Source: CBDBND01 sp965207985 (lineage in GTDB: Bacteria > Pseudomonadota > Alphaproteobacteria > Rhodospirillales > Rhodospirillaceae). Taken from it: a stretch of DNA of 64,000 bases. Each line of letters starts with the position of its first letter. Position 1 is the first letter of the stretch. The position numbers and the translations under genes are program-made. This document shows positions 1 to 8,554 of this stretch, one piece after another. The DNA lies in the NCBI GenBank assembly GCA_965207985.1, contig CBDBND010000019.1, positions 66,661-130,660 of the forward strand, read 5' to 3'. The notes beneath the pieces are model-generated. The model was not told the origin of the DNA and made no database searches. It saw nothing but the letters and a program-made list of their open reading frames with translations.

Positions 1-596
1 GCAAAGAACATGTTGGTGCCGTAGTGATAGATATGTCCGGCAAATTCGTCACCCGTGTAGCCGCCCGGCTGCATGTGAATTTCATGCTTGGTGTATTCGG
101 GCTCGATACCGGGGTTCAACTCTAATGTGCCCGGCCCCAGATTGTCGGCCGCTTCCATTTCCGCAATGTATTTATCGGCGTTGGCGTGAAAGTAATCCTG
201 CAAGGTGCCCCAGGCCATGATCTGACCGCTGGTCCATAGTCTGGTGCGGGTACCGATGACCGGGTCGTCCTCGAACAACTTGACCACGGTCTCCATGGGA
301 TGATCGCCGTAAGGATTCATACTTGCTTCTTCGAGGATTTTAACGGAGCGCCTTTGTGCGATCCGGGTAAAATCGGTATCCGTCTTGCGCCGCAGTCCAG
401 TGAGAAAATCCTGAAGGCTTTCCATATCAAGGGTGGGCAGCCGCTCCAATCGGCCGTCCGTACCCCGTGGTTCGATGTCGCCTTTGAATTTACGTTCGGG
501 CGCGGGTGCGGCTGCGGCTTTGCGGCTGGCAAAAAGTCCGCCGACAAAGGCCGAAGCCGTGGCAGTGGCACTCATGAGTGAACGGCGATTGAGCAT
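1..596 (-). CDS. Signal-bearing SAM methyltransferase-family protein, N-terminal part (paralogue 1)
   Basis: The reading frame runs off the left edge, so only about 198 N-terminal residues are visible and the methyltransferase core is outside the window. The ATG at 596 follows a GGAGAGGAG ribosome site. The protein starts MLNRRSLMSATATAS, a short twin-arginine-like hydrophobic leader, then has the family signatures DIEPRGTDG, NPGIEPEYTKHEIHMQPGG and YTGDEFAGHIYHYGTN. The same signatures occur in the genes at 15711, 17521 and 19737, where the downstream half is a class I methyltransferase fold. It is the most divergent of the four near its N-terminus. Function is inferred only from the paralogues. 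Confidence 0.8.
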   Translation of the reverse strand, partial: MLNRRSLMSATATASAFVGGLFASRKAAAAPAPERKFKGDIEPRGTDGRLERLPTLDMESLQDFLTGLRRKTDTDFTRIAQRRSVKILEEASMNPYGDHPMETVVKLFEDDPVIGTRTRLWTSGQIMAWGTLQDYFHANADKYIAEMEAADNLGPGTLELNPGIEPEYTKHEIHMQPGGYTGDEFAGHIYHYGTNMFF

Positions 597-760
597 GGGT
601 GGCTCTCCTCTCCGGGGGTGTGGACGATGGCAGGCCATCTGGCTTTAGGATGCGCTTTTCAGGGCCACGGGACAATACAGAACCGTCTTCCGTTCATGAG
701 ACGGAACCCCAAGCAATCTTTTATGTTTTAGCCGCATAGCGCTTTTTTGGCTCATAAGGT

Positions 761-2157
761 ATGACACACGGCATGACAAAGCGTACACCAGAGCTTGAAG
801 CGCCAAATTTGGACGGTCTGTTTGACCGTCTTTTTCCTCTTCTCCGGAGCATAACCGGACCAGGCTTTGATCAAAGCCTGGCTATTCTGTCGGAGTACAT
901 TCCATTGGAGACGACGGCCGTGCCGTCGGGAACAAAGGTATTTGATTGGACCGTACCCGAGGCATGGGAATGCCGTTCGGCTCAACTCACAGCACCGGAT
1001 GGAACTGTTATTGCTGATATGGCAGACACCAATCTGCACGTACTTAACTATTCGAGTCCGATTGAAGCGAGCGTAACTTTGGACGAACTAGACAAACACT
1101 TATACAGTTTGCCCCACTTACCTACGGCTATCCCCTATACAACAACGTACTATCATCGCCGTTGGGGTTTTTGTCTTCCCCACAATGTTCGTGAATCGTT
1201 ACAGCCAAGTAGTTACACGGCAAAAATCGACTCATCCTTAACGCCGGGCGACGTAAAGTTTGGTCAGACCGTATTGGAAGGGGAATCGGAAAAAGAAATT
1301 CTGATCTGCTTTTACCTGTGTCATCCCTCTTTAGCCAACAATGAACTCAGAGGACCCCTTGTCCTTACGGGATTGTACGACCGTCTGCGCAGGTGGTCGC
1401 GGCGGCGTTACACTTACCGTTTTGTCATTAATCCAGAAACGATAGGCAGTCTTTGCGTTCTTCATACGATGTCTGACCACTTGCGCCACACGATGGTTGG
1501 CGGCCTTGTCCTCACCTGCATGGGCGGACCCGAGAACACCCTGAGTTATAAGATGAGCCGCAATGGTTGTGGTTTGTTCGACACACTCATTCTGGGGCTT
1601 ATCGATCAAGGCGAAAAAGACCTTTCCGTCCGTCCCTTCGATGCCACAGAAGGATCGGACGAACGGCAATACTGTTCTCCTGGGTTTGACCTCCCCGTTG
1701 GCCAATTCGTACGCACAAAGTACGGGCAATATGACGGGTACCATAACTCCCTTGATGACAAGGCTTTCATGGACATTGGGCAATTGGAAAAGTCGGTCGA
1801 ACGATTAGAACGCATTTTGATGGATGCTGAAATCGCCGGACCTTTCGAGAATTTGGCGCAATGGTTGTGGTTTGTTCATATGGAGAACCTCAACTTAGCC
1901 GGCGCGATCTTTATCCCACCTATAACGCCGCTTCGACTTGGAAAAAGTCTACAGATAAAAAAACAGACGACCGCATCTTCCTCAACCGGCTGTTGTGGAT
2001 ATTAAGCGAGTCTGATGGACAAACACCGATGATAAACATCGCCCGCAAGCATGACTGGCAGCTTGAAGAGATACGGCCCGTCATCGAGGCCCTGGAGAAA
2101 GAACAACTGCTGCAGTTAGCCCCTTTAATCTCTCAATCCCGTGGGGGCGGAGCATGA
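761..2157 (+). pseudogene. DUF4910 aminopeptidase-like protein, frameshifted
   Basis: Family signatures are clear: CHPSLANNELRGP, FVINPETIGSL, GSDERQYCSPGFDLPVGQF and YHNSLD, as in DUF4910 proteins, which have an M28 aminopeptidase-like fold and a C-terminal winged helix. The frame opening at 761 ends at 2005 after losing homology near residue 365. The expected continuation (YGEPQLSRRDLYPT, then a helix-turn-helix-like tail ending at 2157) is in another frame. The break lies at about 1857-1877, exactly on a 21-bp sequence that also occurs at 1559-1579. The gene is followed with a 4-bp overlap by a formyltransferase gene, also broken, so the pair probably formed one surface-glycan or amino-sugar modification operon (inference). 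The start could also be the ATG at 773. Confidence 0.75.
1559..1877. repeat. 21-bp direct repeat inside the DUF4910 gene (1559-1579 and 1857-1877)
   Basis: The 21 bases beginning CGCAATGGTTGTGG are identical at both sites, 298 bp apart. The first copy sits in normal coding context. The second replaces the expected codons just before YGEPQL and coincides with the frameshift, suggesting template switching, gene conversion or an assembly fault. Confidence 0.85.
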
Positions 2158-2954
2158 GCATTGTTTTCATGACCGGAGATCAACCACGTCATATGCACAT
2201 GGCGTCAAAACTTTCTGATAGTGGATTTCCCGTCAGCCTCGTGGTTGAAGCACGCGAGCCATTTGTCCCCGACCCACCCGACGACATTCCGCCATCCACG
2301 CGTGACCTGTTTATTCGCCATTTCGATGAGCGGGCGGAAACGGAGGATCGCCACTTCGGTCTACCCTCCGTTCGGGACGCCTGCGAAGATGTGCTTGATG
2401 TGACTCTGGAAGAACTAAACACGGATAAGGTTTAGTCCTTTCTCGATGCAAAGCAGCCGGACTTGTTGCTGTCATACGGCATTCATAAATTAACAGAGGA
2501 AACATTGGCCCATGCGCTTGGTCTGAAATGGAACATTCATGGGGGTCTGTCGCCTTGGTACCGTGGTGTCGCAACACATTTCTGGCCGAGTTATCTGCTG
2601 GAGCCGACGATGACGGGAATGACCGTTCATGAATTGACCCAAGACTTAGATGGCGGCGCCGTCGTCCATCAAACGGTTGCAAGTATGGTCCGGGGAGATG
2701 GCATTCATGATGTCGCATGCCGGGCGGTATCGTCGCTTGCAGAGGAAGTGGCTCGTTTATGTCAAAAAGCTGCCTCTGGCGAGGCTATAGATTTGAAACG
2801 TCAAACGACCACGGGTCGAATTTGGCGCAATTCTGATTGGCGGCCGGCACACCTCCACTTGATTTATGAGACCTTCGACAATCGCATCGTCGATCGTTAC
2901 TTGGATGGAGACTTCGGCACCGCCAAACCGCGGTTGCATCGGCAGATTGACTGA
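2154..2954 (+). pseudogene. Formyltransferase-family protein with in-frame amber stop
   Basis: Two pieces in the same frame are separated only by a TAG at 2433-2435. The first piece (93 codons) starts MSIVFMTGDQPRHMHMASKL, like the N-terminus of formyltransferases acting on tRNA or sugar nucleotides. The second carries the hallmark KWNIHGGLSPWYRG (His near the catalytic Asn/His/Asp set), then VHELTQDLDGG, the counterpart of the catalytic Asp segment. Without the stop the product would be about 266 residues, close to a formyltransferase domain alone. The ATG overlaps the DUF4910 stop (ATGA). A single substitution from CAG, TGG or another sense codon would explain the stop. Suppression is possible but there is no suppressor evidence here. 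Confidence 0.8.
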
Positions 2955-3003
2955 GAGCGAAACGATCGCGAGATGCTGAATTTTGTCCATCCTTAGGAGT
3001 TAG

Positions 3004-3270
3004 ATGATGTTGTTTATGGTGATTGAGCAGTTCAAGGACAGCGCTCAAGCCGTCTACGACCGTTATCATCAAAAAGGTCGCATGCTGCCAGATGGCCTGA
3101 CTTATGTGGACGGCTGGGTAACTGCGGACATGCGCATTTGCTACCAATTAGTAGAAGGCGAGGACGAAGCGCTGATCAGCGAATGGATCAAGAATTGGGA
3201 CGATTTAATTGAGTTCACCATTCGCCCGGTTGTTCCCGGCGCTGAGGTGGCCAAGGGGTTTGAGAATTAG
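3004..3270 (+). CDS. DUF3303-type small protein
   Basis: An 88-residue cytoplasmic protein preceded by a TAGGAG ribosome site. The pattern MLFMVIEQFKD, then GRMLPDGLTYVDGWV, ICYQLVEGED, and WDDLIEFTIRPV is typical of the DUF3303 family, whose members are dimeric ferredoxin-fold-like proteins of unknown role. The gene appears intact. It is separated from the upstream broken formyltransferase by about 50 bp and may be a later member of the same transcript. Confidence 0.7.
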   Translation: MMLFMVIEQFKDSAQAVYDRYHQKGRMLPDGLTYVDGWVTADMRICYQLVEGEDEALISEWIKNWDDLIEFTIRPVVPGAEVAKGFEN

Positions 3271-3285
3271 CAAATTAGATTTGTC

Positions 3286-3308
3286 ATTGCCCGGCTTGTC
3301 CGGGCAAT
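3286..3308. repeat. REP-like intergenic palindrome
   Basis: A perfect 9-bp stem (ATTGCCCGG / CCGGGCAAT) with loop CTTGT lies just after the DUF3303 stop. Palindromes of the form GTCATTGCCCGG...CCGGGCAATCCA are scattered widely in alphaproteobacterial intergenic regions, so this is most likely one member of such a family. A second stem (ACCACCCG / CGGGTGGT, 3368-3390) precedes the next gene. Neither has a U-run, so they are not called terminators. Confidence 0.6.
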
Positions 3309-3414
3309 CCACTGCTCTGCAGGCCGGAGATTTCGATATTGCGCAGGTTCTTGCGGATAAAGTGTGGACCACCCGAATAAATCGGGTGGTGACAAGAAAT
3401 ATGGGAGATCAGCA

Positions 3415-3822
3415 ATGATCAACGGCCAATGCCTGTGCGGCGCGGTGACCTTCCAGGTCGATCTCCCCGACGATCACATGGGGGAGACCCGCTTCTGCTA
3501 TTACACCCAATGCCGCCGGGCCAACGGCACCGCCTTCTCCGCCAATGTGGCTGTGCCACAGGAGCATTACACGCTGTTGACTGGCGCGGACCTTATCAAG
3601 GAGTTTGAGTCTTCTCCGGGCAACTTCCGCTGCTTTTGTTCGGAATGTGGTTCGCCAGTCTACGGCAAGAAGGGGGCGCAGCCCGACCACATCCGAATCC
3701 GCCTCGGCACGCTGGACCAACAGGTCAAAGCCACACCCACGGCCCACGTCTGGGTCAGCGAAAAACCGGACTGGTATGAGAGCCTGACCGAAAAAGAATT
3801 GAGTGGAATCAGTCCCTTGTGA
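3415..3822 (+). CDS. GFA-family zinc protein (glutathione-dependent formaldehyde-activating-like), C-terminus replaced by IS sequence
   Basis: The ATG at 3415 has a GGGAGA ribosome site. The protein shows the CENP-V/GFA zinc fold: GQCLCGAVTF at the start, then CYYTQCRRANGT, and CSECGSPVY later. Family members usually have C-x-C-x2-C at the second site; here the middle Cys is Tyr (C-Y-Y-T-Q-C), so the catalytic-type zinc may be altered. The last native residues are about PDWYE. From 3780 the coding runs into IS-A and adds roughly 13 foreign residues (ending ELSGISPL) before a stop, so the native tail of perhaps 10 residues is lost. It may still fold. The GFA reaction itself is uncertain for most members. 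Confidence 0.75.
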   Translation: MINGQCLCGAVTFQVDLPDDHMGETRFCYYTQCRRANGTAFSANVAVPQEHYTLLTGADLIKEFESSPGNFRCFCSECGSPVYGKKGAQPDHIRIRLGTLDQQVKATPTAHVWVSEKPDWYESLTEKELSGISPL

Positions 3823-4670
3823 TTCCCTTGTTGTGTTCGCCAGCAAGGAGGATAACAAGATGTGGACTGACGCCACTCGTGAGAAATATGAGCGCGAGGC
3901 GCACCGCTACGCAAGCGATCTGAGCGATACCGAATGGTGCGTGATCGAACCCCATATGCCGCCCGCAAGGGCTCTGGGCCGCCCGCGCAAGACGGATATG
4001 CGGGAAGTGATGACCGCGATCCTGTACATGGCCCGCAGCGGCTGCCAGTGGCGCATGCTGCCCGGCGAGTTTCCGCCGCGCAGCTCGGTTCAGTACTATT
4101 TCTACAAGTGGCGCGACGACGGGACGTGGCAGGAGGTCAACCGGGCGCTTCTGGCGCGCACCCGCGAGGCCGAGGGGCGGGCCGCTGCCGCGACTGCCGG
4201 GGTGATCGACAGCCAGTCGGTGAAGACCACGGAAAGCGGAGGTCCGCGCGGGTTTGACGCGGGTAAGAAGGTGATGGGCCGCAAGCGCCATATCGTGGTG
4301 GACACTGGCGGGCGGTTGCTCGGTGCCGTGGTCCACGAGGCTGACATCCAGGATCGCGACGGTGCGCCGTCGCTGCTCGCCGAGGTGGGGGCGTGGTTTC
4401 CCGGGGTCGGCCATATCTTCGCCGACGGCGCTTACGCCGGCCCTAAGCTGGCCGGGGCGCTGAAGAAGATCGGCGACTGGGCGCTGGAGATCGTCAGGCG
4501 CAACGACAAGGCGGACGGCTTCGTTGCGCTGCCGCGCCGTTGGGTGGTCGAACGCACCTTCGCATGGTTCGGGCGCAGCCGCCGCCTTGCGAAGGACTTC
4601 AAGGCGACCGTCGAGAGCGCCCTTGCCTGGCTCCTGATCGCCAGCATCCAAGTCTTCATCCGTAGACTAG
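3780..4670 (+). mobile_element. IS-A copy 1 (IS5-family type), right end missing
   Basis: The left terminal repeat begins GAGCCTGACCGAAAAAG. Comparison with the derivatives at 53578 and 53831 shows the right terminal repeat should read GAGTCTGGCCGGAAAAG on the opposite strand, about 40 bp beyond the present end. Full length would be about 930 bp. The element is cut at a CTAG site by IS-B, and the missing 40 bp do not reappear on the far side of IS-B. Confidence 0.85.
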
Positions 4671-4687
4671 GATCTGTTGACATTTAG
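3860..4687 (+). CDS. IS5-family transposase (IS-A)
   Basis: Start at 3860 (MWTDATREKYERE) after AGGAGG. It has the IS5-type DUF4096 N-terminal domain (LSDTEWCVIEPHMPP, RSGCQWRMLPGEFPP) followed by a DDE domain: VIDSQSVKT with the first Asp, HIFADGAYAGP with the second, and WVVERTFAWFGRSRRL with the Glu region. It is full length except at the extreme end: native copies end RRLARL-stop, whereas IS-B insertion changes this to RRLGSVDI-stop. It probably retains the catalytic core, but its element has lost one terminal repeat and should not be mobile. Confidence 0.9.
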   Translation: MWTDATREKYEREAHRYASDLSDTEWCVIEPHMPPARALGRPRKTDMREVMTAILYMARSGCQWRMLPGEFPPRSSVQYYFYKWRDDGTWQEVNRALLARTREAEGRAAAATAGVIDSQSVKTTESGGPRGFDAGKKVMGRKRHIVVDTGGRLLGAVVHEADIQDRDGAPSLLAEVGAWFPGVGHIFADGAYAGPKLAGALKKIGDWALEIVRRNDKADGFVALPRRWVVERTFAWFGRSRRLAKDFKATVESALAWLLIASIQVFIRRLGSVDI

Positions 4688-5514
4688 TGGATTCCCAATG
4701 TCGCGGAAAAGTGATTCAAGCCTCCTTTTGCAAGGAGTGTTTGATGAAGTCAGAGCGTTTTGTGATCACGGACAATGTTTGGGAGAAAATTTGGCGTCAT
4801 CTACCGGGCAAGGCGACGGACCGTGGCGTGACGGCGGCGGACAACCGCCTGTTTTTGGAGGCGGTTTTGTGGCGGGTGCGCGCAGGGTCGCCGTGGCGCG
4901 CTCTGCCCCCGGCGTTCGGCAATTGGAACAGCGTCTTCCAGCGCTTTCGCCGATGGGCGAAGAAGGGTGTCTTCGAGCGGCTGTTCGAGGAGTTGTCGGC
5001 GGAACCGGATTTCGAATATGCCCTCATCGACGCCACCATCGTCAGCGTTCACCAGAAGGCGAGCGGCGCAAAAGGGGGACTCAAAATCAGGCCATCGGCC
5101 GATCACGGGGCGGATTGACCACCAAGATCATCGCCCTGGTCGACGCACTGGGGTGTCTGGTCCGCTTCGTGCTGCTCCCTGGCCAGCGCCACGACATGAT
5201 GGGCGTCCAGCCGTTGATCGACGACGTTCACTTCGATGCCCTCATCGCCGACAAGGCATTCGATGCCGGCTGGCTGCGAGAGCAACTGGACCAACGTGGC
5301 GCAAGCGCCGTCATTCCCTCGCTCGCCAACAGGAAGCGGCCGGCGGCCTACGACAAGCACATGTACCGCTGGCGACATCTGATCGAAAACTACTTCGCCA
5401 AGATCAAGGAATTCCGTGGCATCGCAACACGCTACGACAAGACCGACATCAGCTACGCCGCAAACTGCAACCTCGTCGAAACCATCATCGCCATGCGTTA
5501 AATGTCAACAGACC
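4671..5514 (+). mobile_element. IS-B copy 1 (IS5 family, 844 bp)
   Basis: Terminal inverted repeats GATCTGTTGACATTTA (left) and GGTCTGTTGACATTTA (right, reverse strand) enclose a two-frame transposase. CTAG lies on both sides (4667-4670 and 5515-5518). It is almost identical to the copy at 18796. The left flank is IS-A but the right flank is unrelated sequence, so this is not a simple insertion into IS-A. Confidence 0.9.
4744..5501 (+). CDS. IS5-family transposase (IS-B), two frames joined by -1 frameshift
   Basis: The first frame starts at 4744 (MKSERFVITDNVWEKI, after AAGGAG) and ends at 5118. The second frame, one base back, continues homology to 5501 (GTQNQAIGRSRGGLTTKI onward). The switch falls on the A4G5 run at 5070-5078, a typical IS5/IS427-type slippery site, so the product is about 252 residues made by programmed -1 frameshifting rather than a broken gene. 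DDE landmarks: YALIDATIVSVH, LIADKAFDAGWLR, and RHLIENYFAKIKEFR. Confidence 0.88.
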
Positions 5515-5532
5515 CTAGTCATTCTTTCACTC

Positions 5533-6072
5533 TCAATCGTAAGTATTGCTCATCATCTCCCGTGTAAACTTCCAGCGGGTCACCGGCTGATGAAAATTGA
5601 GCCAGCCGGGTACACAGCGCACTGTTTCCACATATCGCCAGCCCGCTTGCTGCAATGCCCGGTTCGGAGCGGTGTTGAACGCATTGGGCTGACAGTAGAG
5701 CACTTGCAAATCAAAAGTGTCGAAATACACCGGCACGGAGCGGCGCACGAATTCGGTGCCATGGCCTTTCATGCGGTCACCTTCTTCCGTGACGTGCAGA
5801 TGCATGTTGGCTTGCTTGCCGTATTGGATTTTGTCGATGCTGGATATTCCCGCTCTTTCGCCGTCCAGTTCCCAAATGAGAATGTATCTTTCGTGTTCTA
5901 TTAACGGCTTCGCCAAATCTCTTTCGATGCTGGCTGCAAAGTCTTCCCGTTTCGGCATCTTGAGAAGGTCGACACCGATCTTGAGAAGCAAGGCTTCATC
6001 AGCGTCGACAAAATAGGAGACAAAGAAATCGATATCGTCAGGCCCAAGGGGGCGGACGGCGTAGGTAACCAC
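5533..6072 (-). CDS. GNAT-family N-acetyltransferase
   Basis: A 179-residue cytoplasmic protein with the RimJ/RimL-like GNAT layout: VRPLGPDDIDFFVSYF at the start, ERYILIWELDGERAGI (beta 2-3), MHLHVTEEGDRMKGHGTEFV (acceptor region and acetyl-CoA loop, here degenerate R-M-K-G-H-G) and NAFNTAPNRALQQAGWRYVETVR (beta 5). The substrate is not predictable. Its 3' end lies 18 bp from IS-B but the gene is intact. The start is 2 bp after the stop of the Rieske gene 6075-7220, so it is probably the last gene of an operon 8389 to 5533. Confidence 0.75.
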   Translation of the reverse strand: MVTYAVRPLGPDDIDFFVSYFVDADEALLLKIGVDLLKMPKREDFAASIERDLAKPLIEHERYILIWELDGERAGISSIDKIQYGKQANMHLHVTEEGDRMKGHGTEFVRRSVPVYFDTFDLQVLYCQPNAFNTAPNRALQQAGWRYVETVRCVPGWLNFHQPVTRWKFTREMMSNTYD

Positions 6073-6074
6073 CC

Positions 6075-7220
6075 CTACTCCGCCGCTTCGGGAACGGCCG
6101 CCGTGTCCTTGGGCGCGATCATGGGCACCGTGTCGATGACCCAGTTCTTGGCTTTCCGCCGCGCCGGGCTGGGGATGACGTAGGCCACCCGCTGCCGCGT
6201 CGCCATCAGCTTTTCCATATCAATCCGCCATCCCTTGGCTTCGTAGCCTTTGAGGATTTCCCGGTGCCGCGCGATGAGCTTATCGGCAGGCACGAAAGTC
6301 TCTTTGGTGTTGGTCAGCGGCGTCACCGTCGGCGTCATGTGTTCAAGGATCTCTCCGTCCTGATTGGCGACCACATCGTTGCGCACCAGCATGCGTTCAT
6401 CGTGTTCCGGCTCGCTCATAAAGTTACGCAGATTGACAAGAAAGGAGCGTGTGTGGGTGTCGTCTACCGGGCATTTGAAGCTGTATTGATGAATGTGCTT
6501 GTCGGGCATGGGGTTGATGCGCGTGGCGTTGCAGTTGGGACCGTGGGTCCAGGAGCCGGCGGTGATTTTGGTGTTGTAATCGCGCCCGCTCTCTTCGCGC
6601 ATTTTGTCGTCCTTCAGCGGCGGCGCTTTGTAATCGGTGAGAAACCCCGTCCCCCATTCATGATCGTCGGGGGTCAGGGGCGGCACGTGATAGTCCGGGT
6701 TAGCTCCGGAAAAACCATGGGAGGGATGAACCCACTCGTTGTGGGCCGGGTCGAGAGAATTTTCTACGGCGCGCTGGAAATCGACTTCAAAGTTGTATTC
6801 CTGAATTGTCGCCCGCCAACCCTCCTCACCGTACTCGGGAATAGACATAATGGGCGGGCGCTCCTCTTCCGGCAGGTCGCCCAAGAACACATGCACAAGC
6901 CCGTAACATTCCTCTACGGGATATGTGTCCGTGCGCGCCCGTGCCGGCGGTTTACCGCCCGGCCCGAGAGAGGGCACCTTTTGGCACACGCCGTCGCCAT
7001 CAAACTGCCAGCCGTGATAGGGGCATTGCACGCAATCGCCCTCGATCTTGCCGCGGCCGAGTGCCCCGCCCCGGTGCACACAGGTATTGGACAGACAATG
7101 GACCTGCCCTTTGGTATCGCGGAAGAGGACAAAATCCAGCCCCAACATACGCACCTGTGTGGGCGCTTGGTTGGTCACCCGTTCGGACAATTCGGCGGCG
7201 TACCAGAAATTGATGAACAT
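6075..7220 (-). CDS. Rieske non-haem iron oxygenase, alpha subunit (paralogue A)
   Basis: 381 residues. The Rieske 2Fe-2S site is complete: C47-x-H49 (NTCVHRGG) and C66-x2-H69 (CPYHGW). The mononuclear iron motif follows as D157-P-A-H160-x4-H165. This is the terminal oxygenase architecture of aromatic or steroid ring-hydroxylating systems and O-demethylases. It is most like single-component alpha subunits, with no beta subunit adjacent. No reductase or ferredoxin of this system is adjacent. It is a tandem duplicate of the next gene and differs mainly in the middle third, so substrate specialisation is likely (inference). Confidence 0.88.
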   Translation of the reverse strand: MFINFWYAAELSERVTNQAPTQVRMLGLDFVLFRDTKGQVHCLSNTCVHRGGALGRGKIEGDCVQCPYHGWQFDGDGVCQKVPSLGPGGKPPARARTDTYPVEECYGLVHVFLGDLPEEERPPIMSIPEYGEEGWRATIQEYNFEVDFQRAVENSLDPAHNEWVHPSHGFSGANPDYHVPPLTPDDHEWGTGFLTDYKAPPLKDDKMREESGRDYNTKITAGSWTHGPNCNATRINPMPDKHIHQYSFKCPVDDTHTRSFLVNLRNFMSEPEHDERMLVRNDVVANQDGEILEHMTPTVTPLTNTKETFVPADKLIARHREILKGYEAKGWRIDMEKLMATRQRVAYVIPSPARRKAKNWVIDTVPMIAPKDTAAVPEAAE

Positions 7221-7243
7221 GGGACTGACTCTTTTGGTCCTTT

Positions 7244-8389
7244 TTACTCCGCCGCTTCCTGAACGGCGGCGGCTTCACCGGGCGCAATCATGGGCACGGT
7301 GTCAACCACCCAACCTTTGCTTTCCCGCCGTGCCGGGCTCGGAATCACGTAGGCGACGCGGTCGCGGGTTGCTTCCAGCTTTTCCATGTCGATCTTCCAA
7401 CCGCGCGCTTCATAGCTCTTGAGAATTTCCCGGTAACGGGCAATGGCACCGTCCGCAGGAACGAAAATCTCTTTGGTGTTGGTCGGCGGTGTGACCAGCG
7501 GGGTTATGTTTTCGAGGATCTCCCCGTCCTGGCCAGCAACCACATCGTTGCGCACCATCATGCGTTCGTCATTTTCTGGCTCAATCATGAAATTTCGCGT
7601 ATTGACCAGGAATGACCGGTTATGGGTGGCATCGATGGGAGTCTTGTAGCTGTACTGATGAATGTTTTTATCTGGCATAGGGTTGATGCGCGTCACATTG
7701 CAGGTCGGCCCGTGAGTCCAGGTGCCCGCCGTTATGGTGGCATCGTAATCCCGGCCTGAGGCCTCCCGCATTTTTTCGTCTTTAAGCGGCGGTGATTTGT
7801 ATTCAACGAGAAAGCCTGTGCCCCACTCCGTTTCGTCAATATTCAGTGGCGGTACATGATAGTCAGGGTCTGCACCGGAAAAACCATGGGTGGGGTGAAC
7901 GAATTCGTTATGTGCAGGGTCGAGAGCATTTTCGACGGAACGCTGATAGTCGAGGGTCCAACGGTATTCCTGAATGGTGGCGCGCCACCCGTTATCACCG
8001 TATTCGGGAATTTCCATGATCGGCGGCCGTTCTTCTTCCGGTGGATCACCGAGGAAGACATGAATGAGGCCATAGCGCTCTTCGACAGGATAGGTATCCG
8101 TACGCGCCCGTGACGGTGGTTTTCCTTCCGGGCCGAGGGACGGTACTTTTTGACAGACCCCGGAGCCGTCGAAATGCCAGCCGTGGTAAGGGCATTGCAC
8201 GCAATCGCCTTCGATCTTGCCCCGAGCCAGCGCCCCGCCCCGGTGTACACAGGTATTGGGCAGGCAATGGACCTGGCCCTTGGTATCCCGGAACAGGACA
8301 AAATCCAGCCCCAGCATGCGCACAGGAGTGGGTTCTTCGTTGGTGACCCGTTCGGAAAGTTCGGCAGCGTACCAAAAATTTATAAACAT
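7244..8389 (-). CDS. Rieske non-haem iron oxygenase, alpha subunit (paralogue B)
   Basis: Start chosen at 8389 (MFINFWYAAELSERVT) because it follows GGAGGG and matches the N-terminus and 381-residue length of its duplicate; an in-frame upstream ATG at 8422 lacks a ribosome site. It carries C47-x-H49, C66-x2-H69 and the D-P-A-H-x4-H iron motif (ALDPAHNEFVHPTH). It lies 23 bp upstream of paralogue A on the same strand, so they are co-transcribed. Electron donors must be encoded elsewhere. Confidence 0.88.
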   Translation of the reverse strand: MFINFWYAAELSERVTNEEPTPVRMLGLDFVLFRDTKGQVHCLPNTCVHRGGALARGKIEGDCVQCPYHGWHFDGSGVCQKVPSLGPEGKPPSRARTDTYPVEERYGLIHVFLGDPPEEERPPIMEIPEYGDNGWRATIQEYRWTLDYQRSVENALDPAHNEFVHPTHGFSGADPDYHVPPLNIDETEWGTGFLVEYKSPPLKDEKMREASGRDYDATITAGTWTHGPTCNVTRINPMPDKNIHQYSYKTPIDATHNRSFLVNTRNFMIEPENDERMMVRNDVVAGQDGEILENITPLVTPPTNTKEIFVPADGAIARYREILKSYEARGWKIDMEKLEATRDRVAYVIPSPARRESKGWVVDTVPMIAPGEAAAVQEAAE

Positions 8390-8554
8390 GGGACCCTCCT
8401 TGGCGCGCGAGCGGCGCAGCAAATCGAAGGGATATTCTACGCCCGTGCCATATCTGGCCCAAGAGCCTTCCGGTACTTCCGGTAACAGAGAGCAACAGCC
8501 GGACAGCGGGAAAGACAGGCGCTAAAACGTGAACAGCACACCGATGCCGCCAAG

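Noticed and set aside
681..706. Hairpin CCGTCT / AGACGG upstream of the DUF4910 gene
   Set aside because: Only 6 bp of stem and no U-run; not a convincing terminator or riboswitch.
6264..7262. Long plus-strand open frame (332 codons) opposite the Rieske gene
   Set aside because: Antisense shadow of a real, motif-rich gene; its translation has no recognisable domain and no ribosome site.
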